Numbered from the stretch's first letter, positions 33,600 through 44,552 are shown. The stretch: 64,000 bases of DNA from Dipteris shenzhenensis (GCA_047967505.1 CM106538.1); one strand, 5' to 3'. The notes: generated from the letters alone by a model not told the origin. A program made the numbers and translations.

Positions 33600-36500
33600 A
33601 TCTGTGGCAACGAGCAGGAGCAATGTGTCTACGAGCCAACATCTATCCAGATGGAAAAATGCCCAAAAGCACTCGCCATAAGAAAACCCGTCGCCGAAGA
33701 GGAGCTTTGTAGGTCCAAAGCTGCTGTAATCTCTTTCTCCACCACTTGGTTGGGCGATGCTGTAATGAAACCCAAGGTTGAGGCAAAAGGATTTTATACA
33801 ATGCAGGCACCATAATCTGAGATAGCCTCAAAGGGAGAGAAGAGGACCTCGGGAAGTGAAAGTCCAATCCTCCAACCTGTGTGGAACAAAAGGCGAAAGC
33901 ATACAAGCAATTTGTTGCCACAAAGCACGATTATGAGAGCCCAAGCCATACCGTGTAGCTGCCAAAGAAAAAGATAGCACAGAGCCATCATTATGAATAA
34001 CATCAGCAACAGAAGTGATGCTCTTGAAAGAAACAAAGTAGGAACGGCAAGGTTCCTATAAGCCAACGGAGACTGAAAGACTGTCGACCAGTGAATGCTT
34101 TCAGCTCGCAAAGAATTACCCAGCAAAGATTATCGACCATGCTATTCCAGATGAGAGAGGACATGCTTCCAATCAAGAAGCAAACTGGAGGCCAAAGGGC
34201 AGCCAGGCAAAGTGCCATCGATGCGACCAAATAAGAAATCCCAGTAATTGATTTGCTAGTGACTAAAGGCAGAAATACTGATATGTGTGACCATGGATCT
34301 AATCATAAGAGCCCAAGGCCGATCACCTTGCAGAAATTGCAGCAACATTTTTCCCCTGTGAACAAGGATATGCACCTAGATATTCGTGATGTTAAAACCA
34401 CCATGTCTCTTAGGAGAACAAAGTTGATGCACTGAAAGCAGCCTGAGACTTTTTCTGCCATGTTTGGAATGCCAAAAGATTTCCATAATGATAGACATGA
34501 AAGAAGCAAGATCTGCCTTGGTAAACATGATCAAAGGCAAATAAAATTGAATATAAGCCACAAGGATGGACTGCACTAAGCCGAACATGCAAAGGCCAAG
34601 TTGCCAATTTTCAATACTCTAGCTTTTTTCGAAGCTTGACCATCACCCAATCAGTTTGTTGACGACGAGTGAGACCCCACCCCAAAGGGTAACCAAGATG
34701 ACGAGCAATCTGAGTGGATGGAATGATTTCCCCAAGCCACAAAAGACTATGCCAGTCTTTCGAATGCAATGAGAGCAGCTTAGACTTTTGAAAATTTACA
34801 TGAAGACTAGCTGCCAAACCATAAAAGTCATTCTGCGTATTCTTTGGGGTAAAGAAAGAATCATCAGCATAGGCTTGAGCAACCATGCTGCCATTTTCAT
34901 CCAATTCCAAACCATGAAGGGAGCCTGTAGCCACGAGATGATCAATATATTGCAGCATAGGATGGGTAGCAATGGCATACAATAAAGCACTAAGGGGACA
35001 TCCTCGACGGACCGAACAACGAAGAGTCCACTCATCAGAGAGATCTCTAGAAAGAATGCACGCAGCATTGTTGTCCCTGTAAAGCCTGCAAATAACTAGC
35101 TGCACTTTTGTTCCAAACTCCAAAGATCGCATTGTTTGCAAGATGAATTCCCATTGAATTATATCAAAGGCTTTTGCAATATCCACCTGTAAGAGCAGAA
35201 CATCCTGTTGCGTGTATTTGGCATATTCAATCCCAATATAAGCATTGGTAACGGTTTTCTTTAATACTTAATAGAAGTCCCTTTTGCAACCAAAAGAAAA
35301 AAAAGCATTGGTAATATTATCTATGATATGCCTACGGGGAACGAAGCGATATTGCGAAGGATGCAGCCCATCATGCAAATAACCTTTAGTATGATCAACA
35401 ACCATTTTGGCTATGATCTTGTAAATGATTGGCATGAGCGTTATTGGTCTCCAATCAGTGAGCGAATCACATAGTTGCTTTTTTGGAAGAAGCTTGACAA
35501 GTCCTTTTTTCCATGACATAGGCATTTGCTGATTTTCCCAGGCTGAATTAACCATTTGCAGCAAAGTAGGCTTGAGGATATCTCAGAAGGCAAGAAATGA
35601 TTCAACAGTGAGACCATCCCATCCTCGAGATTTCCATCTACCACAGGATTTAACAGCATCTGCAATTCTCTTTCAGTGAAAGTAATTTCTAATTCCAAAG
35701 CCTGAGCATCAGAATGGGATGGACATGCTACTAAAGAAGCTGGCGGACAGACACAACCACATGCCCAAAATGAGATGAACACAAAAAGCAGCAAGAACCA
35801 TGAGGCATCCGGATCCGACAAATATTGGTAGGCTGTCTTTTGTAATGCAAACTTTTAAAGAATTGCTTGGAAGAGCAACCTTTATCCAAAAAAGCCCTTT
35901 GCCGAGATCGGGTCTCCCATTTAACAAGCTTTTGATCATTCGATTAGAGACAAAATTTAGCCAGACATAATAGCATGCTTTCTTCTGAAGAGAAAGGAAG
36001 AAGATAATGAGTTCAATCAAACTCTGGCAAGTGTATTTGGCATGCTTCACAGTCTCTCGTGTGGCCTGCATGTAGGATTTACCATAATCCCAAATAACAG
36101 CTTGCATTCTTGCAACAAAAGTCTACCATGCATAGTCTAGATCAATGTGCATCTGATGAGAAAGAGGCTGAATGGCATCAAAAACCATGGCTTTAAAATC
36201 GACATGGTCAAGGTAGCCATTATTTATCAGCAAAAGGCGCCTACAAGCCAATCTATCATATGGAAAGTCATGCAAAGAGAGCCTTAGCCAAAGAGGAGCA
36301 TGATCAGAATGTGTGAAAGCATGATCAATCCAAAGTTGACAAGTGAAGGCATTAGAATGCTGCGGATCAACCCAATACCATCTGTCCAAGTGTGCCTGAT
36401 ATGAAGATTGAGCATTATGCTGGAAGGTATAGCCCGGAAGCATGGGCTGCGATTCCTTCCAAATCAACCAGACACAACTGAAGCCAAAAATCAGACAATG

Positions 36501-36981
36501 CCTGCTTTTTCAGAAGCCAACATGTGAGTGTGGCCCGAGGTATTATCTCCCGGTTGTGGGCATTATTGAAATCACCACAGATAAAAGCATAATGCTATGA
36601 GGGATATTTATGCATAGCATCCCAAATCAAAGCTCGATTCCTGAAAGATTGAGGAGCATATACTATGGAAATTCAAAGATGTTGCCTTGAACAAGGCAAT
36701 GTATGATCATCCATCGACCATGGTGATCATTGAAGGCCACAATAGGCTGAAGATCATGCTTAACCAAAAAAGGCCACCGCAGAGAAAGAGTGTCCTCCAG
36801 CATAGAAAATGTCATAACCAGCAAAATGTCCAAATGTACCAGCATACTTATGCTGATTATGCTCTTGTAAAGCCACTATATCAGGCTGCAATTGGCTTAT
36901 CTACAGACAGATTAGTTTCCATTTTCGACCATCACACAAACCCTGTACATTCAAAGTGACACATTTGAGATGATCAAGCAT
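33600..36981 (-). pseudogene. LINE-A M2 ORF2: endonuclease, RT, zf-RVT
   Basis: Starts at ATG 36981 with MLDHLKCVTLNVQGLCDG, followed on the minus strand by ALQEHNQHKYAGTFGHF, SIVYAPQSFRNRALIW, FICGDFNN (about 36575) and HAFTHSDHAPLWLRLSLHDF (about 36330-36270), which together are an APE-type endonuclease that nicks target DNA. The RT part has RPITLMPIIYKIIAKMVVDH (frame 35564-35268), MDIAKAFDIIQWEF (35186), CSVRRGCPLSALLY and QAYADDSFFTPKN (about 34890-34850). Zf-RVT pieces lie at 34126-33643. Multiple stops and a 52-bp insertion disrupt it. Confidence 0.85.
35252..35303 (+). mobile_element. 52-bp LINE-B 3'-end insertion with perfect TSD
   Basis: Copy M3 lacks this segment. It is flanked by an exact 11-bp direct repeat, AGCATTGGTAA (35241-35251 and 35304-35314), and ends in an A-rich run. 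The body (CTTAATAGAAG ... CCTTTT) resembles the LINE-B 3' end read on the minus strand at about 17480-17432 (ATTAATAGAAGGTTCCTTTC, then the A-tail). It is an extremely 5'-truncated LINE-B insertion in LINE-A M2. Confidence 0.7.
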
Positions 36982-37025
36982 ATTTATATAGATAGGACAG
37001 GTATGTACAACAGCAAAACTGCCTT

Positions 37026-38048
37026 CTATGACTGCATTTCCACCTCAATATCTGGGCCTCGGCCCTGAGAAGAAAATTCAACCTGAGGAGAAGACAATAA
37101 GGCAGCAACTTCCTCTTCTAGAAAGAGGGTATGATTGGTAGTCACCTCAGCCCAAGTCAAACCAAAACCAGAATTTTCAGCCAATGTTTTGCCTTGAGAG
37201 GAAGCACCATTCCAAGTCTGGGAGGGCAAAGGTCTCCTAAGTGAGATGACTTTTCTTGGGGTTTGCCAAGCATCATTCAAACTTTTTTCCTTCGCCTGAG
37301 GATGAGAGGCTGAAGGCACAGAAGGAGGAGCATCACCATTCGAAGCAACCGGTGCTTTTCCCTTTGTCCTGGACATCAAAAAACTATTTTACCCCCTTAG
37401 TCTTCATCAAAGAGGAGGTAGTAGAAGTCTTGTCAGCCTGCAATGGCATTTTGGGACTACGTGAAGGGGGCATTGCGAAGCCATATGCCCGAACTTCTTG
37501 CATTCAAAGCAAGCACTTGCAAAGAGACCCCATTTCAGTTTATAGAAGGCACTGCCCATCGAAACATTATTCATTGTAACCGAGTAAGAGTCTCAGGTTG
37601 GATTATCTGTGTCCCACAAAATACAAAATCTATTTGAGTTGCCATTAGGCCGTGGTGGATAAACCACTTTGCCAAGAGAGGCTGCAATTTTTTGCAAAAG
37701 AGAGGCCGGACATTGAGGGATATCCACAACTTCCACCCAAACAAGGCATCTGTGTCGGATCAACGCCTGATAATCTCTGGTAGGAGACCAGGGCAACACA
37801 TGAACCATCTACTGCCCATAGAAAAGAGGAGAGTGCTCCAACAAAATCCGCCTGTGCTCTTCATCTACCATGATCACTTCAAAAAAGCCCCTTTGTTGCA
37901 TAATGAACTTTTTTGACATAGCAACTACCCAAGGTTGTAGTCAACCAGTTACCAACATCTGCAGCAGCAGGCATACGTCCTGGAAAAAAATAATGATGGC
38001 ATGCTTGGCATATTCCTTCATGGGATCAAAAATGTCATCCACCTCAAT
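37026..38048 (-). pseudogene. LINE-A M2 ORF1, 5'-truncated
   Basis: Minus-strand frames with shifts: YAKHAIIIFFPGRMPAAADV near the 5' edge, MVHVLPWSPTRDYQALIRHR from 37808 (the DUF4283-like core), NSNRFCILWDTDNPT, and the zinc knuckle CFECKKFGHMASQCP at about 37508-37464. The last frame, 37379-37026, is a low-complexity tail of 117 codons ending 44 bp before the ORF2 ATG. The N-terminus is missing. ORF1 proteins of plant LINEs bind the element RNA. Confidence 0.8.
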
Positions 38049-38208
38049 TGGGCATTGAAGACTATCACACCCTATGAGGCATGGACAGGTCATAAACCGG
38101 TTATGTCACACATGAGATTGTTTGGACACCTTGCATATGCACACTTTCCATCTCAATTATGACATAATCTTGGATGAGATTGTTTGGATGCCTTGCATAT
38201 GCACACTT
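38049..38208 (+). pseudogene. Copia-2 integrase C-terminal fragment
   Basis: TITPYEAWTGHKP and SHMRLFGHLAYAHFPSQL match the copia-1 integrase end (ITPYEAWMGRKP, FGCLAYAHVPSQ), so copia-2 is the same family. Its upstream part is absent, replaced by LINE-A M2. The element is interrupted at 38208 by an LTR element and continues at 41545. Confidence 0.88.
38112..38208 (+). repeat. 62-bp tandem duplication in copia-2
   Basis: ATGAGATTGTTTGGA at 38112 recurs at 38174. The second unit is cut at 38208 by the nested LTR element and finishes after it (from 41545, CACTTTCCATCTCAATTATG). The duplication is therefore older than the LTR insertion. As 62 is not a multiple of three, it shifts the frame. Confidence 0.88.
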
Positions 38209-38560
38209 TGTTGGGATATGTGTGATCAAGGGCTTGCTATGAGCATGTGTGCATCCACTAGCAGTCATATGGTTGTGTGTGTGTGTGTAAAAGAGGCACA
38301 CTTAGTGCCATAGGCCATGACACAGGTGATGATGTAATACAAAGGCCCCCACATGGGGTGGTGCCTATGATTGTGGAGTTCCTATGATTTAGGAGTTAGC
38401 TCCATTGATGTAGAAGAGGTGCCATTGACTTAGGCCACCCTCTCTCCATTTCTATTAAAGAGGGACTTTTCTCTCACAATGAATAGAACACCCATTGCTA
38501 CATCTTTTGTGTTCTCACTCCTCTTGCTACAATGCATCTATTCTCCCCCACCTTCCAACA
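38209..38560 (+). repeat. Left LTR (352 bp)
   Basis: Starts TGTTGGGATATG and ends CTTCCAACA. It contains a GT run at 38273-38288 and, from 38289, matches 41273-41544 with few differences. A likely 3' promoter-proximal region is CTATTAAAGAGGG at about 38451. Confidence 0.9.
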
Positions 38561-38562
38561 TT

Positions 38563-38575
38563 TGGTATCAGAGCC
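38563..38575 (+). other. Primer binding site (initiator Met tRNA)
   Basis: TGGTATCAGAGCC starts two bases after the left LTR. Confidence 0.88.
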
Positions 38576-40276
38576 ATGATCCTCCTTGAGCTTTTAGACT
38601 CCTAGGCTGACACCTCATCATCTTTTTCAACCTTCTTCCATATCTCTCATTTTTCTCAATTCTGCCCGAATCTTGCAACATCAATTTCTATAGATCCAAC
38701 CGTTAAATTTCAAAATGCTTCTAGCTCCAGGTTCTCCACGCTAGGGCACACCTCTTCACTATTGGGATTGACGGAATTTTACTATGAGCAGCCGTGCCGC
38801 TTTGTTCTTTGCTCGCCAATCTAGCTCAAAATTCCGCTTGTTGGGAGACAATTTTGCAAAACCCTCATAGTTGGGCGACACTGAGGGTTGGGCGACACTT
38901 TGAGCTTACTACTGATGAAATTTGAGCACCAATGCTTGCTGGAATAAGGAGAAAAGATTAAAAAACCAGTCGGAATAGGCGCACCTCTCCACAGTGACAC
39001 AACGCAAAATTTTGCCATTCCTCTCTGCTGGAAGTAGCCCTCAATAAGAGCTTCCATTTGCCTTTGAAAGCCCTCTCAAAGCTTTTATCTTCAGCTTCAA
39101 TTGAACCCTCCAACTTCAGACTATTTAATTTGGGGGTAACAGTGATATCTGCTTCTAAGATCAACCATTGAATATGGTTAAGTGCTAGAAAGTTTCATTA
39201 TTATCTTAGTTATCTTTGGTCTTTTGGATGTTTGACCATTGGAAGTGATCTGAGGCCTTTTTTAGTCTTATCTTTGGAGCACTCTCCTGCAGTTTGACAG
39301 TTTTGGTAAATGCTCATAATGCATTTATGATTTGAATATGCTTGAATGCTATTTTTTGAAGCAATTGACATTGTATTTTCTTTATGCTAAGAGTTTGGGG
39401 TATCTAACTATCTCTCCAACCAATTATACTTATGGAGAAGGAGACATCTTTGTAAGGGACTAGACACTGCCACATTAGTGGTAAGACCTTCCCAATATGC
39501 CTTCATCATATTGTTCCTCTGACATTGATTATGTATCTCAGAGGAAAGCATTCCAAAAGAAGCCTAGAATGAGAGTAAAGCCCTGTAATGGTGAATATTT
39601 CATCAAGATGAACACCAAGAAAAGATATGTGCCTTCTATGGAGTACCCAATCATACTATGGAATATTGCCACCTAAAAAGGTTTTCTCTACAGCTGCTCT
39701 CCAAGAGACTATGCCCAAGAAGAGGAGAGGAATGACTCCCAAGAGAATGAAGCATTTCATGTGAAGAAGAGCTGCATCAACAACAAAGAAAATCTTCCTG
39801 AAGGAAAGACTCCATCAACAAATGAAGAATCAAACCTTGTGGTAGAAGATAAAGACTATGCCTTTTGAGCACTTTGTCTTTTGAATTTTGTTGATCATCA
39901 CTTGGTAAAATGTTGAGGTTCTCTACCTGGAGTAGTACTCCAAAAAGAATGTTATGTGTTTTGTCTTTTGTAAATCACCTCTAGTCACCATATGATGTAG
40001 GCCATGTAATGTGTGTTTGCTCCCATGGTACCTCTTGTAGCAGCAGACATGAGAAACTAGGTTCACACAAAGTTCTATGATTAATTCTTGTACATGCAAG
40101 AGAGAGAACCATTTGGGGGGGTCTATCCCATTTTTGTAAACCTTGACCCTTGGGCACCTTTGCTAGCATGAGATCCTAGCCATAGATTTATCCTTGACCA
40201 CCATGAGATGGCATAAGAAATTATGTGACTAGATGAATCCTTGACATAGCAAGAGGCAAACCCTTGAGGGGAGGTA
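38576..40276 (+). other. Internal region of the nested LTR element
   Basis: Mostly without open frames. One frame gives ICAFYGVPNHTMEYCHLKR at 39625-39681, similar to the C-x-F/Y-H ... GH.T..C..L knuckle of plant gypsy gag proteins but imperfect. Two similar segments, CATGCAAGAGAGAGAACC near 40095 and TAGCAAGAGGCAAACC near 40247, lie close to G-rich runs. No protease, integrase or RT of its own was found. Confidence 0.45.
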
Positions 40277-41260
40277 AGTATTCATTGGAGTGCTGTGTTT
40301 ATTCTCTCCCCTTGTTTTTCAACAACCCATCAGAGCTTACAATCTCATGAAAATGGGTATCCAGTTCATTGATGACGTGGTAGATATGCAAGGAAATATT
40401 CTCACTTTTCCAGTAGCATGTCGACAATACAATCTGGGGATGCATCATAGACCTATTTGGAAAGCTATTGCTGATCTCTTACTCCCTCTGGTTCCGATTC
40501 CGACATTGAATGTCAGAGACAGGCTTCAAGACTGGCACCTTCAGTCTTCAAATACAAGCATATCCTCTAGGCCTTTGAATTTATTGACTTCTATATAGGC
40601 TTATCGATTGATATTACCTCCTCCCTGGATTGCCCATCATGCTAATTCTCTATGGCATTTGAACAAGTCATTAGCCTAGTGGAAAGGAAAATTGCAATTG
40701 ATATGGAAGTTGAAAATGCCATTGAAGCAACGACTCTTTCTATGGAGATGTATTGTTGGTATTCTTCCAGTAGGGGTGAAATTGGCTCAAAGACAGATAG
40801 CTTCACCTCTTTGTCCAAGATGTCACCTTACATCTGAGAGTATTCCGCATTTACTGTGGTTTTGTTCATATTCCAGAGACCTTCTAGACAAAATCTCCTA
40901 TTTCTTATCTCTCAGATTTCCAGCACACAGGTTCTACAGGTTTTTCTGGATGTATGGCAAACTATCAGCATCTTTGTCATAGTATTCTCTTTTCTTCCAC
41001 TGGATCAGATACTGGGCCTTATGGACCCTCTGGTTGCAGCGCAATCAAGCATATCTGAATTCTCCTCTTCAGCATTCATATGAGTTCTTCCGAGCCTCAT
41101 TGCGGCAGTCATTATATGATGCCTTACATGAGGAAGATTTGGATGTTTCTTGTATTTTACTGTTTCTGATGCATAGGGCTTTGGCTCTCTTTTGAGCACT
41201 GCCCAGATGTAAATGAAAGTTTCATAATATAAGTATCTTGGTTTCACCAAAAAAAAAAAA
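40277..41260 (+). mobile_element. LINE-A copy in the nested LTR element (zf-RVT and 3' end)
   Basis: 5'-truncated. RDRLQDWHLQS (about 40515), the finger CPRCHLTSESIPHLLWFC in frame 40692-40982, RYWALWTLWLQRNQ (about 41005-41050) and RASLRQSLYDAL correspond to the C-terminal part of LINE-A ORF2. It ends in a 12-bp A-run (41249-41260), followed immediately by a GT run (41261-41272) that is the GT run of the right LTR. One or two stops are present. Confidence 0.85.
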
Positions 41261-41544
41261 GTGTGTGTGTGTAGAAGAGGCACACTTAGTGCCATAGGCC
41301 ATGACACAGGTGATGATGTAATGCAAAGGCCCCCACATGGGGTGGTGCCTATGATTGTGGAGTTCCTATGATTTAGGAGTTAGCTCCATTGATGTAGGAG
41401 AGGTGCCATTGATTTAGGCCACCCTCTCTCCATTTCTATAAAAGAGGGACTTCCCTCTCACAATGAATAGAACACCCATTGCTACATCTTTTGTGTTCTC
41501 ACTCCTCTTGCCACAATGCATCTATTCTCCCCCACGTTCCAACA
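41261..41544 (+). repeat. Right LTR, lacking its first ~64 bp
   Basis: Nearly identical to 38277-38560 of the left LTR but starts at the GT run; the portion 5' of that run is missing and the LINE-A 3' end takes its place. It ends GTTCCAACA followed by the CACTT target repeat. Confidence 0.88.
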
Positions 41545-41818
41545 CACTTTCCATCTCAATTATGACATAAGCTTGAGGACGAGGCTATTAAATGCATTTT
41601 GATTGGTTACAGCTTAGAAAGAAAAGGCTACCAGTTACACCAGTCTAGCAGAGACAAGGTTATCATTAGCAATGATGTTGTCTTTGCTGAAAACTCTATG
41701 ATGCCATTGTTTGCCTGTCAAAACAGCCAACTATTCTTTGACACATTACTGCTTTTGTTCAAGTCTACATCAGATTTTGATGAGTCCATGGAGGCTTCAA
41801 CTTAGCCACAAAAAGGTG
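41545..41818 (+). pseudogene. Copia-2 integrase-RT linker, fragment
   Basis: After the nested LTR element the copia-2 frame resumes: CILIGYSLERKGYQLHQ and VIISNDVVFAEN, the conserved region following the integrase core in copia polyproteins. It is cut at about 41818 by a second, small LTR-type insertion and continues at 42743. Confidence 0.8.
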
Positions 41819-42742
41819 CTTCCATTATGCTTTCCATATTTCCATTCCCTTCCTAGTTAGCTTAGCATTCTCCTACTGCTATGTCTCTTCATATGGTATC
41901 AGAGCCACCTCCAAGAGGTTGAGGTAAAAGAGTAGCCATGAAGCTGCCTTCCCTCCTCCTCATTGGAAGGTCCTCTCCTTCCTTGACCACTCCCTCTTCT
42001 TCCTTAGCCTCTCCATCTTGAGCTCTAGCTCCAACTCAGCTTTAGCTCTAGCTGCTGCTGCTGCCCACGTAGCTCTAGCTCCTGCTGCCCACACTGCACT
42101 TGCTGTCCACGCTGCCTCTGCCTTCTTTGCCCTCGCGAGCACCTCAGTCCACCACATGATCTACAAGCGCTGCTTCTGCCCATGCTGCTTGAGCTACTTT
42201 CTGCTCGGCACTGTTGAGCAGGTCGTGACTTTGCTCGAGATTGTTCCAACTGCCCACAGGAAGATTTGGAGCTGCTCTTACCCTTGGTCACTCTCTTCTA
42301 CTTCGACATTGGTGTATTACCTCGAGCTTGATGTAGACCACTCTCCATCAACAAGTGATTTCTCCTACCTTGCTTCTCTGATTGGTACTTGAGGTACTAC
42401 ACATTGATTGACTCCCGATTGCTCGTGGTACTTGAGGCCTCTACATCGACTTTTGGGTGAGTCAAGTGAGTCCTAGACATGCCACGTGTCATATTGGGAG
42501 ATATCCCATAGACATTGTGACTTTTTAGAGTCTAGTGGCACACTATATAGTGTTGTACTTGTCTTGAGTCAAAATACATCAGTCAACATCAAGCTTTATA
42601 AATTATATCATGTGAGTATTTTGGTTATCATTGCCTAGCACTTGTTCTTTCATTTGCTTTCCATTTTACCTTTCCATTATGCTTCCATATTTCCATTCCG
42701 TTCCTAGTTAGCTTGGCATTCTCCTACCACCATGTCTCTTCA
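41819..42742 (+). mobile_element. Small TRIM-like LTR element in copia-2
   Basis: A segment ending TGTCTCTTCA (41882-41891) is repeated at 42733-42742; the upstream GCTTCCATATTTCCATTCC is shared as well (about 85 bp). The first copy is followed by TGGTATCAGAGCC (41894-41906), a primer binding site. The internal part (about 750 bp) has no pol gene. Short size, primer site and flanking repeats fit a terminal-repeat retrotransposon in miniature. A clear target duplication was not found, and the first LTR seems shortened. Confidence 0.5.
42018..42392 (+). other. Alanine-rich ORF inside the TRIM-like element
   Basis: A 124-codon open frame beginning MSSSSNSALALAAAAAHVAL, driven by repeated GCT/CTC codons (CTCTAGCTGCTGCTGCTGCC). 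The minus strand is open too. Low complexity and the lack of any family match make it unlikely to be a real gene. Confidence 0.25.
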
Positions 42743-44250
42743 GTGACCAAAGAAAAGGCTGTCATAAAACAATATAAAACAGTTCCTAGAAGGCTGTTAG
42801 ATACCTTAAAGGACAACAAACAAGCTAAGCCTTTATCTAGACACACAAGATCTATTTCTTGTCACATGCAACGATACTTAGTGGAAGTTGCATTGATTGC
42901 TACCACATGCAATGAAGAGCCACTGTGTCACAAGGATGTTTTTGAGAGCAACTATCAGATTGATGCTATGAATCTGAGTTAGATTTAATTCATTAGAATG
43001 GTACTTGGGAGTTTTGTGACTTGCCTAAAGGCAAGCGTGCTATAGGCATAAAGTGGGTATACAAACTCAAGAGGAAGGATGATGGTAGTGTGGACCGCTA
43101 TAAAGCTCGCCTTGTTGCAAAAGGATATTCTCAGCAACAGGGCATTGCTTTTGAGGAAACATTTGCACCCACGGCACACATTACTACCATCAGGTGCGGC
43201 ATTACCATAGCAGCCCATCATAATTGGCAAGTGCATCAGCTTGACATCAAAGCGCTTTCCTTGATGGAGATTTGCAAGAGGAGGTTTATGTCTCTCAGCA
43301 TCCTGGTTTTGAAGTCAAAGGGTCTGAAAATGAGGTATGCCGGTTGCACAAAGCTCTATATGGTTTGAAGCAAGCACCCCGGTCATGGTATACCAAGATT
43401 CATACACATCTTATCAGCCTTGGTTTTCAGCCATCCCTACCGAGAGCACACTCTATGTCTACAAGCAGCTTTTAAGGCTAATTTGCAGAAGTCATTTGCC
43501 ACGACAGATTTTGGCCAGCTACACTACTATCTTGACATTCGGTTTTCTCATATTGAGGAAGGTACTATGATGAGCCAATCCAATACATTGGACAGCTCCT
43601 CCACAGAGTTAAGTTTGAGGATTACAAACCAGTTTCTACACATGTTGAGTCTGGTTTCTGTTTCTGGATGATGTTGTTAAGCCCTTTGATGCCAATCTCT
43701 ATCAGCACGCTGTTGGATGTTTGATATATCTGCGTCACACATGGCCAGATATTCAGCATGCTGTTTCTCAGTTGAGTAGATTCATGCATGGTCCTGGTAC
43801 CACCACAATGCCCTCAAACCATTTCCAAGAATCCTGAAGCCAAGAAAACCTTTTATGTTTTATGGTTGCGTACTCATAGAGGTAAGAACAAAGAAACTAT
43901 AGGCACCTTGGTGAGACCATGGCTTCACCATATGTGCAGATGCGATATATGTAGGAGATGATTTGCAGCTGAGAAGACAGCTGAGTATTATATGTGATTG
44001 ACTCGAGAACAAACTAGACAGATCATTTGCATGACTCTCATGTATGGTTCTATTCAAAACTTAGACCTTTTCCAGGGTCAAGGTTTTTAAGGGCGATATC
44101 AATTTGAAAACTGAACTTGGCAACTTCCCATGTAGATGGTTGAGACATGCTTGCCGAAGAGATTCAGCAGGTGGTGATGATAAGGCTTCTTAGATGTTTA
44201 AGTTCACCTAGGCTGGTATCTTTTATCCTCATGGCAACTATTGACCAGTG
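42743..44250 (+). pseudogene. Copia-2 RT and RNase H, degenerate
   Basis: RLLDTLKDNKQ and CNEEPLCHK parallel copia-1. RT motifs follow: GIKWVYKLKRKDDGSVDRYK, LVAKGYSQQQGIAFEETFAP, HQLDIKALSL (frameshift), ALYGLKQAP and LHYYLDIRF. The stretch holding the YVDD box has been deleted between about 43465 and 43480, where the linker frame jumps to FKANLQKSFATTDFGQ. After about 43680 an RNase H-side remnant reads LYQHAVGCLIYLRHTWPDIQ in shifting frames. No 3' LTR was identified before the SOQ1 exon at 44403. Confidence 0.85.
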
Positions 44251-44350
44251 AAGTAGATGGGCTGGATCATCATAAATACCCAACAGAGAAGTAGATCTTT
44301 CTTGAGGAGCTGGGGTTGTTCTGAAGCTTTGGGTGTGGGCACCTTCACAT

Positions 44351-44400
44351 TGTGTGTGTGTGTGTGTGTGTGTGTGAGGGAGAGAGAGAGAGAGAAAGAG
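44351..44400. repeat. TG/AG compound microsatellite beside a SOQ1 splice donor
   Basis: TG run at about 44351-44376 then AG run to 44400. On the gene strand the exon end and GT donor (44402-44401) are followed within two bases by a (CT)n(CA)n tract, so the repeat lies at the very start of the intron. Confidence 0.92.
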
Positions 44401-44402
44401 AC

Positions 44403-44552
44403 CTTGCAGTTAATTTGTACCATTGCAGATGCATCCAAAGGACGTCTGAAATGAATCACAGCTTGGCCATATGCATCGAGCACACCAACTGAAGGATCCA
44501 ATGTTACTTTGTCATCAGGCTCAACATCTGCCTCGAATTTACTACTAACTTC
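44403..44552 (-). CDS. SOQ1: SOQ1-like C-terminal exon (penultimate or near)
   Basis: A 150-bp exon in phase 0 encoding 50 residues: EVSSKFEADVEPDD, then VTLDPSVGVLDAYGQAVIHF and ending VQINCK. The SOQ1 family has KFVVDVEPEN and the following beta-stranded C-terminal domain at the same place. The acceptor is ATGCAG before GAA (minus strand, 44554-44553 = AG); the donor is AAG followed by GTCTCT. It joins in frame to the exon at 49213-49463. SOQ1 is a thylakoid protein with HAD-hydrolase, thioredoxin-like and NHL beta-propeller domains that limits slowly reversible non-photochemical quenching. The following exon (expected to begin with a VYYC-like motif) was not found in the window. Confidence 0.82.

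Larger units (their letters stand above)
33388..38048 (-). mobile_element. LINE-A minus copy M2, most complete LINE-A (ORF1 + ORF2)
   Basis: About 4.66 kb carrying ORF1 (5'-truncated), a 44-bp spacer, and ORF2 with endonuclease, RT and zf-RVT. The 3' end is cut inside the ORF2 C-terminus after YWALWTLW, where M3 sequence begins without an A-tail. The 5' edge meets copia-2 integrase at 38049. It gives the family order: ORF1 (DUF4283-like, CCHC), then ORF2 (APE, RT, zf-RVT). Confidence 0.85.
38209..41544 (+). mobile_element. Nested LTR retroelement with CACTT target duplication
   Basis: A left LTR at 38209-38560 and a right LTR at 41261-41544 flank an internal region with a primer binding site. 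Both LTRs end CCAACA. CACTT occurs directly before the left LTR (38204-38208) and directly after the right LTR (41545-41549), a 5-bp target duplication in copia-2. The internal part is largely non-coding, apart from a knuckle-like remnant and a LINE-A insertion, so the element looks non-autonomous. Confidence 0.88.

Noticed and set aside
42018-42392. Possible secreted or membrane alanine-rich protein
   Set aside because: Encoded by a GCT/CTC-biased tract within a small LTR-type element, open on the other strand too; treated as chance.
44220-44402. Next SOQ1 exon directly downstream of 44403
   Set aside because: The frame after the donor encodes only microsatellite-derived residues followed by copia-2 debris; no VYYC-like motif was found.
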